From Clostridium thermarum (GTDB lineage Bacteria; Bacillota; Clostridia; Clostridiales; Clostridiaceae), in the NCBI RefSeq assembly GCF_006351925.1, contig NZ_CP040924.1, forward strand, positions 552,501-616,500: DNA of 64,000 bases. The letters are read 5' to 3'. A program made the translations under genes and the position numbers. Shown piece by piece: positions 26,707 through 36,633 of the stretch. Numbering within the stretch: position 1 is the stretch's first letter; every line of letters starts with the position of its first letter. Below the pieces are notes generated by a model that worked only from the letters and a program-made list of their open reading frames with translations, did no database searches and was not told the DNA's origin.

Positions 26707-26782
26707 TGGTCGGGGTGACAGGGATTGAACCTGCGACCTCATGGTCCCAAACCACGCGCGCTCCCATCTGCGCCACACCCCG
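26707..26782 (-). tRNA. tRNA-Pro (TGG)
   Basis: 76 bases, acceptor CGGGGTG/CACCCCG, anticodon loop TTTGGGA, encoded CCA. First gene of the cluster in transcription order Pro-Gln-Lys-Leu-Gly. Confidence 0.95.
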
Positions 26783-26981
26783 TTAAATTGATTTCCATGC
26801 CTAAGTTATTTTATATGAAATTTATTTATTCGTCAATACCTATTTTTTAAAATAATCTATGTACTTATAGATCATAAAATATTAAAGGATTGGGGGGGCA
26901 TAGGCAAATTTTGGCTTATAAATGTGGAACAATTTGTCCTATAATGGCATAATATGTAGTAATATATGGTATAGTATAAAT

Positions 26982-27184
26982 CCAATCAATGATAATCCAA
27001 TTGTCATTGATTGGAGATACCAATATATTACTTCAGCATTTTCTGTGGGTCCCAGTATAGAAGGGTAGGTTCACATTCAATATGGCTCAGATTTTACTCC
27101 ACCGAAACAAGCAATAGCTACGTCTACTCATTAGTTGGAATGCCGGCATGGTACCTCCTCTGTGCCGGCATATTTTAATTTTCT
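26982..27184 (+). ncRNA. candidate small RNA with C-rich terminator loop
   Basis: The 411-base gap between the tRNA cluster and the chemoreceptor gene has no convincing ORF but looks like a transcription unit. AT-rich sequence with TATAAT/TATAGT-type -10 elements lies around 26938-26978. It is followed by an 11-base-arm hairpin (CCAATCAATGA 26982-26992, TCATTGATTGG 27004-27014), about 120 bases of balanced composition, and a GC-rich hairpin (ATGCCGGCA 27140-27148, TGCCGGCAT 27163-27171) with a T-rich tail on the plus strand. The terminator loop contains TACCTCCTC, complementary to a Shine-Dalgarno site. The chemoreceptor gene converges on this region, so the terminator belongs to a plus-strand RNA. 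I match it to no named RNA family. Confidence 0.45.
27140..27184 (+). terminator. intrinsic terminator of the candidate small RNA
   Basis: Perfect 9-base GC-rich arms ATGCCGGCA/TGCCGGCAT, 14-base loop, then ATTTTAATTTTC. Confidence 0.75.
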
Positions 27185-27193
27185 TACTAGGTA

Positions 27194-28570
27194 TTATATT
27201 TTAAATCTTAGAACTAATTCGTTTAGCTTTTGGGCTAACTCAGCCTGGCTTTGAGCTGTATGGGCAATTTGCTCCATGGCTGCAGTAGAGTCGTTTATGC
27301 TTTCATTAATTTGCTGTGAGTTAATTGATGAATTTTGAGAAAGTTCAGCTAGGGATTGAACTCCGTAAGATATTTGACCTATTGTAGTTTTTAAGTCTTT
27401 AGTCATGGAAGCTAATTCCTCGGACATACTGCTTACAAAGTCTGCATCTTCATGATATTGACTTCCAATACTCTCGAAGTTTCCGAACTGCGTTTTTACA
27501 TTTTCATTCATAAAAACCAGCAGGCGTCTACTATTATGAGAAAGATCCTTGAAGGAAACTTGAACCTTATCAATTATCATCTTAATACTGTTTACGGAAG
27601 CTGCGGTCTGTTCAGCAAGCTTTCTTACTTCATCAGCAACTACAGCAAAACCTTTCCCCTGCTCACCGGCCCTGGCAGCCTCTATGGCAGCATTCAAGGC
27701 CAATAGGTTTGTTTGCTCAGCTACATTGGCAATGGTATCTGCTATTACACGGATTTCTTCTACCACTTTACCATCTTCTATAGACTTGAGAATTTTACTT
27801 TGCCTGTCTGCATATACCCGTTCGGTTTCTTCAAGAGCTTCCTTACTACTATTTTGCATTTCTGCAGCTCGTTCCTTTATTTTAATTGAATTGCTGTTTC
27901 CATCAACAGCCTTATCAGATAGAAGACTCACATTGGAATCGATTTCTTGCATGGATGCAGATATTTCTTCAGCTGTAGCAGTGGTTTCCTGAACACCTGC
28001 ATTGATTTCCTGTATGGATTTATTTATAGTCTCAAACTGTGAAGAAACTTCTTCTGCAGTTGCAGACAATTCTTCACTTGCTGCACTCAAATCATTAGAA
28101 TAATCAGTAATATTATGAATAATTGCCTTTATATTATCTAGCATGCTATTTAGATTTTCAGCCATTTGACCAAACTCATCTTTTGTATTTATTGAAATTT
28201 TATCTGTTAAGTCTCCTTCTCCAAGTTTTTTAACCATTGAATTTACCTTATCTATATTAACTCTTATATATCTTACCAGAAGAATAACAGCAATAATTGA
28301 TACTACTAGACATAAGGATCCTATAATTAGCATTTTATACATTAGGCTAGTCAGATTAGAGTTCAAGTCTTTTGAAATGTTTTCTTGTATTGAGGGGATA
28401 TCAATGGCTGCTATGTTGTCACCTAGAAGAGCGGTGATTTTACTGCTTATTTCCTCGTTAACAATCTGTTTGCTGGAGGAATAAGCTACCAGAGAAATTG
28501 CAAATACAGATAGTATAATTATTGGTAAAAGCATTACCAAGATCTTAATACTTATTTTCCTGAATTTCAT
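27194..28570 (-). CDS. methyl-accepting chemotaxis protein with a very small sensor loop
   Basis: Chemoreceptor of 458 residues. Membrane segments lie at about 9-29 and 82-102, with only some 50 residues outside the membrane between them instead of the usual 120-250. A HAMP domain follows (about 103-155), then the signalling coiled coil with the conserved hairpin tip [40 protein letters not shown] (about 285-325), which binds CheA/CheW. AAGGAGGG precedes the start. It may sense membrane state, cytoplasmic pH or energy through HAMP rather than a ligand, or be a shortened receptor; which is not visible. Confidence 0.93.
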   Translation of the reverse strand: MKFRKISIKILVMLLPIIILSVFAISLVAYSSSKQIVNEEISSKITALLGDNIAAIDIPSIQENISKDLNSNLTSLMYKMLIIGSLCLVVSIIAVILLVRYIRVNIDKVNSMVKKLGEGDLTDKISINTKDEFGQMAENLNSMLDNIKAIIHNITDYSNDLSAASEELSATAEEVSSQFETINKSIQEINAGVQETTATAEEISASMQEIDSNVSLLSDKAVDGNSNSIKIKERAAEMQNSSKEALEETERVYADRQSKILKSIEDGKVVEEIRVIADTIANVAEQTNLLALNAAIEAARAGEQGKGFAVVADEVRKLAEQTAASVNSIKMIIDKVQVSFKDLSHNSRRLLVFMNENVKTQFGNFESIGSQYHEDADFVSSMSEELASMTKDLKTTIGQISYGVQSLAELSQNSSINSQQINESINDSTAAMEQIAHTAQSQAELAQKLNELVLRFKI

Positions 28571-28663
28571 TTTTACCCTCCTTTTAAATAATATGGTTAT
28601 AATGTAACATAATCTGATATAAACTTCAATAAAATACCATTAGGTCTGGAAATATATTCTGTA

Positions 28664-28696
28664 AAAAAATTAAGGCAGTCTGTAATGACTGCCTTA
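28664..28696 (-). terminator. terminator after the glucosaminidase gene
   Basis: AAGGCAGTC and GACTGCCTT arms around a 6-base loop; the minus strand continues into AATTTTTTT. Confidence 0.85.
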
Positions 28697-28699
28697 TCA

Positions 28700-29980
28700 T
28701 CAGTACTTTGGTATATCAAACACTAAGTTTGCGTTGGATAATTTATCAACCAACCTTTTAATATTATAGGTTTGATTATATGCCCAAGCTACATCTGTTG
28801 AATATTGATGAGTACCTGGACTAGAAGGATTCCACCGCATTTTGTATAGGGTATTTTGCCTGTAATGTATATTGTTTATATATTGGGCTGAGATCCATTT
28901 AGCTCCACCGTTTATTGCAGCATCTACGGAAAACCAATTTTGTTTATAAGCATACTGTGACCCATACTTATCGGGATTAATATCATAAGCACCTATACCG
29001 AACATATTGTATACCACCTTTGGAGTAACAGAAACCCCGTCAACCGTACTTACCGTAATACCCTTAGCTAAGGCTGTACTGCCATTTCCTGTCTCTAATA
29101 GTGCATGGGAAACTAAATATATGGGACTTACATCATAAGTGACAGCAGCTTGTAGAAATACCGCACCTTTACCCTCTAAAACTCCTTTGCCAGCTAGAAT
29201 ACTGTTTAAATCTGACGCTGTAATACCGGAAGTATAGTTTAGAACTAAAAATTGATATTTGCCATAGGGGTCATTTATAAAATTATCTGGGTTTATATAG
29301 AACTCTATTTGCTCATTAGTGGCCGGGAGCCACTGGCTGGTATTATTAGATGAAACATTATAAACTACCGGAGTTGCAGACAGGTTTTTATGCAGTTCAA
29401 CTAATGCCGTAAAGGGATTAACAGCGCCAGACTCAATAGCAGCAGAGTCGCGTGAACCCGGGAGCATTATCAGTTGATTGGCATAAAGCTTATCTGATGT
29501 AAGGTTATTCATATTTTTTATTGTTTCAACTGTAGTGTTATTATTTTTGGCAATAGAGGACAGGGTATCACCAGGCTTAACTATATAATAAACCTTCTTT
29601 ATTGGATTGAGTTTTGCTTTATGTAATTTTGAAATTAATATAGGCTTATCCCCACGTTTAAAAAAATGCACCGTATCTTTGATTTTCTTGGCAACAGAAG
29701 CGGGGACACTTTCTGTAAGTGCATAAGCACCTGGAGCAAGAGAATTAAAAGCAAAAAATGAGAGGATTACTCCTCGATACATAATCTTAACCGAAAGTAG
29801 CTTTATATTTGGAAATCTTTCAGCTAGGTACTGTCTAATGTCAGTATTAAAGCTCTTCTTACTTTCTCTATTACTTTGGACTATATCCTCTGCAAATTCT
29901 GTTAGGCTATCATCAATATATAGAATGATGGAATAACCATCTTTTTCTTTTAACAGCCTATAGGAATTAAATATATCCAT
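28700..29980 (-). CDS. LysM-containing N-acetylglucosaminidase (peptidoglycan hydrolase)
   Basis: Protein of 426 residues. An N-terminal region (1-90) of unrecognised type contains a hydrophobic stretch but no clear cleavable signal. A LysM domain follows (about 130-175: YYIVKPGDTLSSIAKNNNTTVETIKNMNNL), then a spacer and a C-terminal glucosaminidase domain (PF01832 type; SPIYLVSHALLETGNGSTALAKG with the catalytic Glu, then VYNMFGIGAYD). It would cut the glycan chains of peptidoglycan. The lack of a normal signal peptide suggests spore or mother-cell export or non-classical release. Its ribosome site lies inside the base of a hairpin (29988-30032). It follows glpK on the same strand. Confidence 0.85.
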   Translation of the reverse strand: MDIFNSYRLLKEKDGYSIILYIDDSLTEFAEDIVQSNRESKKSFNTDIRQYLAERFPNIKLLSVKIMYRGVILSFFAFNSLAPGAYALTESVPASVAKKIKDTVHFFKRGDKPILISKLHKAKLNPIKKVYYIVKPGDTLSSIAKNNNTTVETIKNMNNLTSDKLYANQLIMLPGSRDSAAIESGAVNPFTALVELHKNLSATPVVYNVSSNNTSQWLPATNEQIEFYINPDNFINDPYGKYQFLVLNYTSGITASDLNSILAGKGVLEGKGAVFLQAAVTYDVSPIYLVSHALLETGNGSTALAKGITVSTVDGVSVTPKVVYNMFGIGAYDINPDKYGSQYAYKQNWFSVDAAINGGAKWISAQYINNIHYRQNTLYKMRWNPSSPGTHQYSTDVAWAYNQTYNIKRLVDKLSNANLVFDIPKY

Positions 29981-29987
29981 GGTACCA

Positions 29988-30032
29988 CCTCTAGGGAAAA
30001 TTAGTCACTTTATTTTTAGTTTTTCCTAGAGG
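29988..30032 (-). promoter_or_regulatory. hairpin that pairs with the ribosome site of the glucosaminidase
   Basis: CCTCTAGG-AAAA arms (29988-30000 and 30021-30032) pair around a 20-base AT-rich loop. The 3' arm in the mRNA contains AGAGG of the Shine-Dalgarno site, so folding would hide it. It could also act as a weak glpK terminator. Confidence 0.5.
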
Positions 30033-30047
30033 TTAGCATATTATTTC

Positions 30048-31667
<1,620 letters not shown>

Positions 31668-31677
31668 TTATGTGTTT

Positions 31678-31706
31678 AGTATAAGATACAAGCAGGTAAA
31701 AGTCAA
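31678..31706 (-). promoter_or_regulatory. glpK promoter
   Basis: On the minus strand TTGACT (31701-31706), 17 bases, TATACT (31678-31683). Predicted start of transcription about 130 bases before the glpK ATG. Confidence 0.8.
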
Positions 31707-31916
31707 CAATGCATTAAGACAGTTTCATGCAGAAGGAACCTCATGAACTGCTGATTTTTATTAAATCACGTATTAAATTTACCGGAGAGTGTGAAATTAC
31801 TATTATTGTACTAACCTTTCTGATAAAATTAACTTATTACCGAACCTAAGAATAGATATGAGCATAAAGGTTTCTAAGTTGAATATTATTATTATTATGA
31901 ATGGAGATGTATAGAG

Positions 31917-32852
31917 ATGAAAAAAAGACCTTATGGTGCTACAGGTAAATTTGTTTCAGAAATTGGCTTTGGGGCCTGGCAGCTTGGCAATGCCAAAGAT
32001 TGGGGAACAATGAGCGATGAGGAAGCAATTAAACTAGTTCATGCCGCCTTGGATTGTGGAGTAAATTTTTTTGATACGGCTCCCGGCTATGGTTTAGGAA
32101 AAAGTGAGGAACTGCTGGGTAGAGCTTTGAAGGGGAGACGAGATGAAGTTGTAATCAATACTAAGTACGGCCATCATGCTGATGGCAGCAGTGATTTCTC
32201 GGCGGATAGAATACGTGAAGCGGTGGAAGGCAGCTTGCAACGTCTACAGACCGACTATCTGGATTCAATACTCCTGCATAATCCACCCTTTGAATTGCTT
32301 AACGGCAGTGCACCCCAATATGAAGTCCTTGAACAGCTGAAGGCTGAAGGAAAAATCTTGGCCTATGGTGCTTCTGTAGACTCAAGTCGGGAGATGCTGG
32401 AGGTAATAGATAACAGTAACTCAGGGATTATGGAAGTGATGTTTAATATATTCTATCAAGAAACCGCAGCAGTCTTTACGAAGGCTAAGGAGAAACACAT
32501 TGGCCTGATCATTAAGGTTCCGTTGGATTCGGGCTGGCTATCTGGAAAATACAATTCAGAAAGCAGGTTTCATGGCATCCGCAGCCGCTGGAGTGCTGAA
32601 ACAATAAAACAAAGATCAGAATGGCTGAAGAAAATAGACTTTATTACTAACGACAAAACCTCCATGACTCAAGCAGCCCTTAGATTTATTCTTTCTTACG
32701 AGGAAATAGCTACAGTAATACCCGGTGCAAAGAATCTTCAGCAGCTGAAAGAGAATATATCCGCAGCAGAAGAAGCAATGCCTGAAGAATATGTTCAAAA
32801 GCTCAATGAGATATGGGAAAGTGAAATTAAGAACTGTAAGTTTGAATGGTAG
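31917..32852 (+). CDS. aldo/keto reductase
   Basis: Probable NADPH-dependent reductase of 311 residues with the AKR barrel. The catalytic tetrad is visible as Asp in NFFDTAPGYG, Tyr two turns later in the same motif, Lys in VINTKYG, and His in LLHNPP. The C-terminal cofactor region VIPGAKNLQQLKENISAAE is intact. It is most like AKR families 11-12 (YghZ/IolS-like), which act on small carbonyls or sugars; the substrate cannot be deduced. GGAG lies about 10 bases before ATG 31917. It is a single-gene unit divergent from glpK. Confidence 0.92.
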   Translation: MKKRPYGATGKFVSEIGFGAWQLGNAKDWGTMSDEEAIKLVHAALDCGVNFFDTAPGYGLGKSEELLGRALKGRRDEVVINTKYGHHADGSSDFSADRIREAVEGSLQRLQTDYLDSILLHNPPFELLNGSAPQYEVLEQLKAEGKILAYGASVDSSREMLEVIDNSNSGIMEVMFNIFYQETAAVFTKAKEKHIGLIIKVPLDSGWLSGKYNSESRFHGIRSRWSAETIKQRSEWLKKIDFITNDKTSMTQAALRFILSYEEIATVIPGAKNLQQLKENISAAEEAMPEEYVQKLNEIWESEIKNCKFEW

Positions 32853-33280
32853 ACTATAAGGTAGAGGTCAGACTTAGGCTGTAAAAGGGATAGAGCTAAT
32901 ATACTAAAATTGCGAAGCAAAAAATTAAACACGGAATCCACTGAGAACACAAAGAATACGGGTGGGGATATTTTTTCCCTTAGTTTATGAATAATACAGA
33001 TAACTATTGAAAACCTTTCCACTAAATGGTATAATTTCAAGTAAATAATATATTATCTTAAGACAATTCCAACGGCACTTCAAAGTAAAACTTTTATTCT
33101 TATTATTAACTTAAATCGTAATATATACTCCACAGAAATATTACTACTTAAAGAATCAATAATTGTCATTCTAGTATAAATTCAGCCCAGCTGAATTTAT
33201 ATAGTCATTTATTTGTTAAAACATTAACATTTTCTTTGGGCCTGTATGGTTGTAAACAAAGATAGGAAGGAGACAAACTA
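32853..33280. other. 428-bp intergenic region without an ORF
   Basis: It holds a good plus-strand promoter (33007-33035), a low-complexity stretch near 32900-32960, and a small AAATTCAGC-CCA-GCTGAATTT hairpin at 33178-33198. No protein or RNA family recognised. Confidence 0.5.
33007..33035 (+). promoter_or_regulatory. sigma-A-type promoter upstream of a membrane-protein gene
   Basis: TTGAAA (33007-33012), 17 bases, TATAAT (33030-33035). The first start codon is about 240 bases further on, leaving a long leader that contains the hairpin at 33178. Confidence 0.7.
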
Positions 33281-33319
33281 ATGATTACTGACATATACTT
33301 TGGGAGGGATAAAATATAA
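33281..33319 (+). CDS. possible 12-residue upstream ORF
   Basis: ATG 33281 follows GGAAGGAG with ideal spacing and encodes MITDIYFGRDKI before TAA. The strong ribosome site makes translation likely, but there is no homology to lean on. It ends 18 bases before the next start, so it could couple or regulate translation of the membrane protein, or be the leftover start of a lost gene. Confidence 0.35.
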   Translation: MITDIYFGRDKI

Positions 33320-33337
33320 AGTAATAGGGGGTATTCG

Positions 33338-33892
33338 ATGTTAATTGAAAAAGGTTTCAACAAATTTTATTGGGGATTCCTATTTATTATGATTGATTTC
33401 AGGCTGCAGGGCATAGATGTGTTGCCGGATTTAATCGGGTATGTTTTTCTTGCCCAGGGCTTCCATATTCTATCTGATTTCAGTCAACATTTTTCAAAGG
33501 CCGAAGCCTTGAATATCGTAATGCTGGCATTATCAATATTTTCTATATATGAAAAACCGGCACAAGATGGTGGCATTAACTATGGAATTTCTGGTCCATT
33601 AGGCATTCTAATAGGAATAGCTGCAGTAATAATAGGAATAATGAGTGTTTACTATATGTTCTGTGGAATAAAATCTATAGCTGAAAAGAAAGAAAAGCAA
33701 GATATATACCATGAGGCCAACAAAAGATGGGTGCAGTACTTTCTGCTTCAATTGGCAGGCTTAGTGAGCTTTATCCTTATTTTTATACCACCAATAGCGT
33801 TTATTTATGTGTTTGCTGTTTTAATAGTAACAATCGTATTCACCTTAACACTGATGGACTTTATGAGAAGATGTGCTGAAAATCTAGCTTAA
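33338..33892 (+). CDS. small multi-pass membrane protein of unknown function
   Basis: 184 residues, four to five predicted membrane segments (about 8-25, 32-48, 82-112, 130-152, 153-175). The N-terminus FNKFYWGFLFIMIDFRLQGIDVLPDLIGYVFLAQG is the conserved start of a widespread small Firmicutes membrane family whose role is unknown. AGGGGG precedes ATG 33338. A fragment of an unrelated glycosidase gene begins directly after its stop. Confidence 0.75.
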   Translation: MLIEKGFNKFYWGFLFIMIDFRLQGIDVLPDLIGYVFLAQGFHILSDFSQHFSKAEALNIVMLALSIFSIYEKPAQDGGINYGISGPLGILIGIAAVIIGIMSVYYMFCGIKSIAEKKEKQDIYHEANKRWVQYFLLQLAGLVSFILIFIPPIAFIYVFAVLIVTIVFTLTLMDFMRRCAENLA

Positions 33893-34109
33893 TGAACAGA
33901 TTGCCCATATAGGCGAAATGCTTGACATGCCTGTGATGTTGGGAGAGTTTCATTTTGGGGCTCTGGACAAAGGCTTGACTGGCCACGGTATGAGAGGGGC
34001 AGAAAATCAAAAGGAAAGGTGTATTGCCTGCTGCTGCTATGTGGAACAGGGTATCAGGGCTCCACACTTTACAGGCGCCCATTATTTTATGCTCAATGAT
34101 CAAAAATGA
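33891..34109 (+). pseudogene. fragment of a GH42/GH50-like (beta-agarase type) glycosidase gene
   Basis: About 72 codons, open from 33888, with no proper start and ending at TGA 34107-34109. PVMLGEFHFGALDKGLTGHG, then YVEQGIRAPHFTGAHYFMLND, matches the C-terminal barrel region of agarase-like clan A hydrolases, where the Glu of GEFHFGA is the nucleophile. All earlier barrel strands and the end are missing. It abuts the preceding gene's stop, so a deletion endpoint lies there. Confidence 0.7.
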
Positions 34110-34110
34110 T

Positions 34111-34141
34111 GGCAGAAATTCAGCTTGGCTAAATTTCTGCC
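34111..34141 (+). terminator. terminator-like hairpin
   Basis: GGCAGAAATT pairs with AAATTTCTGCC around a 10-base loop that can also pair (AGC/GCT). The tail is AT-rich, without a clear T-run. Confidence 0.5.
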
Positions 34142-34193
34142 TAATTAAATTTAAGAGTTTTCGTAGAGAAGCTGATAAAATCCTCCGGTAGTC

Positions 34194-35201
34194 TTAATTA
34201 TTATAAAACATGCACTCAATAAAATTATCAATTGTTATAGCAGAGAAGTACTCACTAAAGTCTATGACCTCAAGTGCCGCCCTAATGGCTTCCTCCCTGT
34301 ACTGTTTTCCCTTCAAAACATCCTCTGCTTCTTTAACATCCTTCTTGCCAAAGAAGTCTCCATGGATTTTAAGCCCTTGCAGTAAGCCATCTTTAACGTT
34401 AAATCTAAGTTCAAGCTTGCCGCCTTCAAACCGCATGGCTTTCTCTACATCGAAGGCCGGTGATTCACCATAATTCCACTCCCAGCTTAGGTATCTCTCT
34501 TCCATCAGCTTTCTTATTTTTGAAAGATCTCTGTCATTTAATATGTATTCTTTTTCACTATAGTTTTCATCTTCCATTAAGAATTTTAATAAAATATCCT
34601 TAAACTTCTTAACAGATATTTTTTCCTTAAGATAGGGATAAATATTAGTAACTCTGCTTTTTACTGATTTTATTCCCTTAGACTGAAGCTTATCGATTTT
34701 AACGTTAAGAGCCTCTTCAATCACAGCAAGGTCAGAATTGAAAAGTATAGTTCCATGATGTAAAAGTCTGTTTTTAATATAATACTGAGCATTACCCGAG
34801 AACTTTTTACCATCTATGGTTATATCATTTCTCCCTGAAAACACTGCATTGATACCAAGCTTTCCAAGAGTTTTTATTACTGGCTCCGTAAACTTCTTAA
34901 AGTTGCTTAACACATCCTTATCACTGTTTACTATAAAGGTAAAGTTTAGGTTTCCCAGGTCATGATAAACTGCTCCACCACCGGATAGCCTTCTCACCAC
35001 ATGGATATTATTATCTTTGATAAACTTGGCATTCACTTCTTCTGCGGTATTTTGATTACGACCAATGATTACCGAAGGCTCATTTTGCCAAATAATCACA
35101 TAATCCTCCTTGGGATCAAGATAATTGAGAGCATATTCCTCTAGGGCAAGATTGAAATGTGGGTCTGTGGATTCATTTCGAATACTTATCATGTTAAGCA
35201 C
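34194..35201 (-). CDS. lplA: lipoate-protein ligase A
   Basis: Attaches lipoate to lipoyl domains (glycine cleavage H protein or 2-oxoacid dehydrogenases) in the cytoplasm. 335 residues, full length. The ligase domain shows the RRLSGGGAVYHDLGNLNFTFI signature and the lysine loop DGKKFSGNAQYY, and the C-terminal accessory domain of LplA (about 250-335) is present. GAGGTG precedes the start. Monocistronic. Confidence 0.95.
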   Translation of the reverse strand: MLNMISIRNESTDPHFNLALEEYALNYLDPKEDYVIIWQNEPSVIIGRNQNTAEEVNAKFIKDNNIHVVRRLSGGGAVYHDLGNLNFTFIVNSDKDVLSNFKKFTEPVIKTLGKLGINAVFSGRNDITIDGKKFSGNAQYYIKNRLLHHGTILFNSDLAVIEEALNVKIDKLQSKGIKSVKSRVTNIYPYLKEKISVKKFKDILLKFLMEDENYSEKEYILNDRDLSKIRKLMEERYLSWEWNYGESPAFDVEKAMRFEGGKLELRFNVKDGLLQGLKIHGDFFGKKDVKEAEDVLKGKQYREEAIRAALEVIDFSEYFSAITIDNFIECMFYNN

Positions 35202-35366
35202 CTCACAAAATTATTACTTTGAAAGTCATTCAAATAATTTATATGGAAATTATAACATATTCTTATGATATATGTATATTTACTGATATAAACTACTTCT
35301 TGGCTTGTTATTGACTAGTTTTACTTAAATCTGTATCATTAAGTAATAGTGAATTCTTATTAGAAA

Positions 35367-35605
35367 AGCTAAAAATCCTGATGCTGAGGCGATTGGAATA
35401 CAAAACAGCATTTTTTTGGCTTACCCCATATTCAAATAGAGTACCCTAAAGACCAGGAGAAACATAACAAGATAACCTGTATGCTTGAGTTGAATGGAAG
35501 AACTATTGGTAAGATAAGAGTAGATAGTGATGAAGATTCATCCTATATTTACGGCTTTAGACAAGAAGCCGTTATGAACTATTATGAAGTTAAGAAGGGG
35601 CACTA
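35367..35605 (+). pseudogene. decayed GNAT-family acetyltransferase gene
   Basis: No intact frame. IRKAKNPDAEAI, typical of a GNAT start, is read near 35367. A different frame gives LELNGRTIGKIRVDSDEDSSYIYGF, the central strands, directly joined to RQEAVMNYYEVKKGH, a GNAT C-terminus. The acetyl-CoA-binding motif between them (QxxGxG/A) is deleted. It lies between lplA and the exporter gene. A 16-base palindrome GGGGCACTAGTGCCCC (35597-35612) covers its stop. Confidence 0.65.
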
Positions 35606-35612
35606 GTGCCCC
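35597..35612. terminator. 16-bp perfect palindrome, terminator-like
   Basis: GGGGCACTAGTGCCCC followed by TCTAGTTATTTATT. It ends the acetyltransferase remnant and precedes the exporter gene by 43 bases. Confidence 0.45.
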
Positions 35613-35655
35613 CTCTAGTTATTTATTCAGATTAAATAGGACAAGGGTGATTAAA

Positions 35656-36570
35656 ATGAATACAAAAGAAGTCAGATCTAACATTTTACTATTGATAACT
35701 GCAACCATATGGGGTTTTGCCTTCGTGGCTCAAAGGGTAGGTTTGAACTATGTGGAGGCCTTTACCTTTAATGCCGTAAGATTTGCTTTAGGGGCCCTAT
35801 CACTGTTGCCATTGATTATATATCAGAAAAAAGTAAATGAAGGACAAAATAAAAAAAGCACTGCTGCAGTAAAAACTTTATTGCTGGGGGGGCTTGTCGC
35901 TGGTAGTGCCCTATTTTTGGGATCATCCCTGCAGCAGGTGGGACTTGCCTATACTACCGCAGGAAAAGCAGCCTTTATTACAGGATTATATATTGCCTTG
36001 GTGCCAATCTTAGGTATTTTCCTAAAACAAGGAGTCCACTTTACTACTTGGATTGGTGTTTCCTTTGCAGTGGTAGGGCTTTACTTTCTAAGTGTTAATG
36101 AGGACTTTTCTATCAACAAAGGAGATTTACTGCAGCTTATCGGAGCCTTATTTTGGGCCTTTCACATACTGACAATAGATTATTTAACCAAGAAGGTAGA
36201 TGCACTAACCCTTTCCTTTCTTCAGTTTATAACCTGTTCCATACTAAGTTTCATAGTGGCAGTGAGCTTTGAGAACATATCTATTTTTGGTCTAAGCCAA
36301 GCGCTTGTGCCGATTCTATATGGTGGCATATGTTCCGTAGGTATAGCATACACCTTGCAGGTCTTTGGACAGAAACATGCCAAGCCTTCTCATGCTGCCA
36401 TCATCATGAGCATGGAAGCAGTGTTTGCCAGCATCGGTGGCATGCTTTTATTAAATGAACGTTTAGACTTAAGGGGATTTCTAGGCTGCGGTTTGATGTT
36501 GACGGGAATGCTGTTGTCCCAGGTAGGAGGATTTAAAAAGAGTGAGGAGGATAGGAAAGCTGCGGCGTAA
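35656..36570 (+). CDS. EamA/DMT-family exporter
   Basis: Membrane exporter of 304 residues with ten predicted membrane segments in two EamA repeats (about 8-150 and 160-295). Typical motifs are ATIWGFAFVAQRVGL at the start and GALFWAFHIL at the second repeat. ATG 35656 follows AAGGGTGA; the longer reading from 35584 runs back through the acetyltransferase remnant. Substrate cannot be deduced; family members export amino acids, metabolites or drugs. Confidence 0.9.
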   Translation: MNTKEVRSNILLLITATIWGFAFVAQRVGLNYVEAFTFNAVRFALGALSLLPLIIYQKKVNEGQNKKSTAAVKTLLLGGLVAGSALFLGSSLQQVGLAYTTAGKAAFITGLYIALVPILGIFLKQGVHFTTWIGVSFAVVGLYFLSVNEDFSINKGDLLQLIGALFWAFHILTIDYLTKKVDALTLSFLQFITCSILSFIVAVSFENISIFGLSQALVPILYGGICSVGIAYTLQVFGQKHAKPSHAAIIMSMEAVFASIGGMLLLNERLDLRGFLGCGLMLTGMLLSQVGGFKKSEEDRKAAA

Positions 36571-36633
36571 TAGAAATGACTCAATGGTAGAGAAAGTTTC
36601 ACTCGAAAAAATATACTGGTAAATACCACCTGA

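Noticed and set aside
26581-26778. 65-residue ORF on the minus strand over tRNA genes
   Set aside because: It lies entirely on tRNA-Pro, tRNA-Gln and part of tRNA-Lys.
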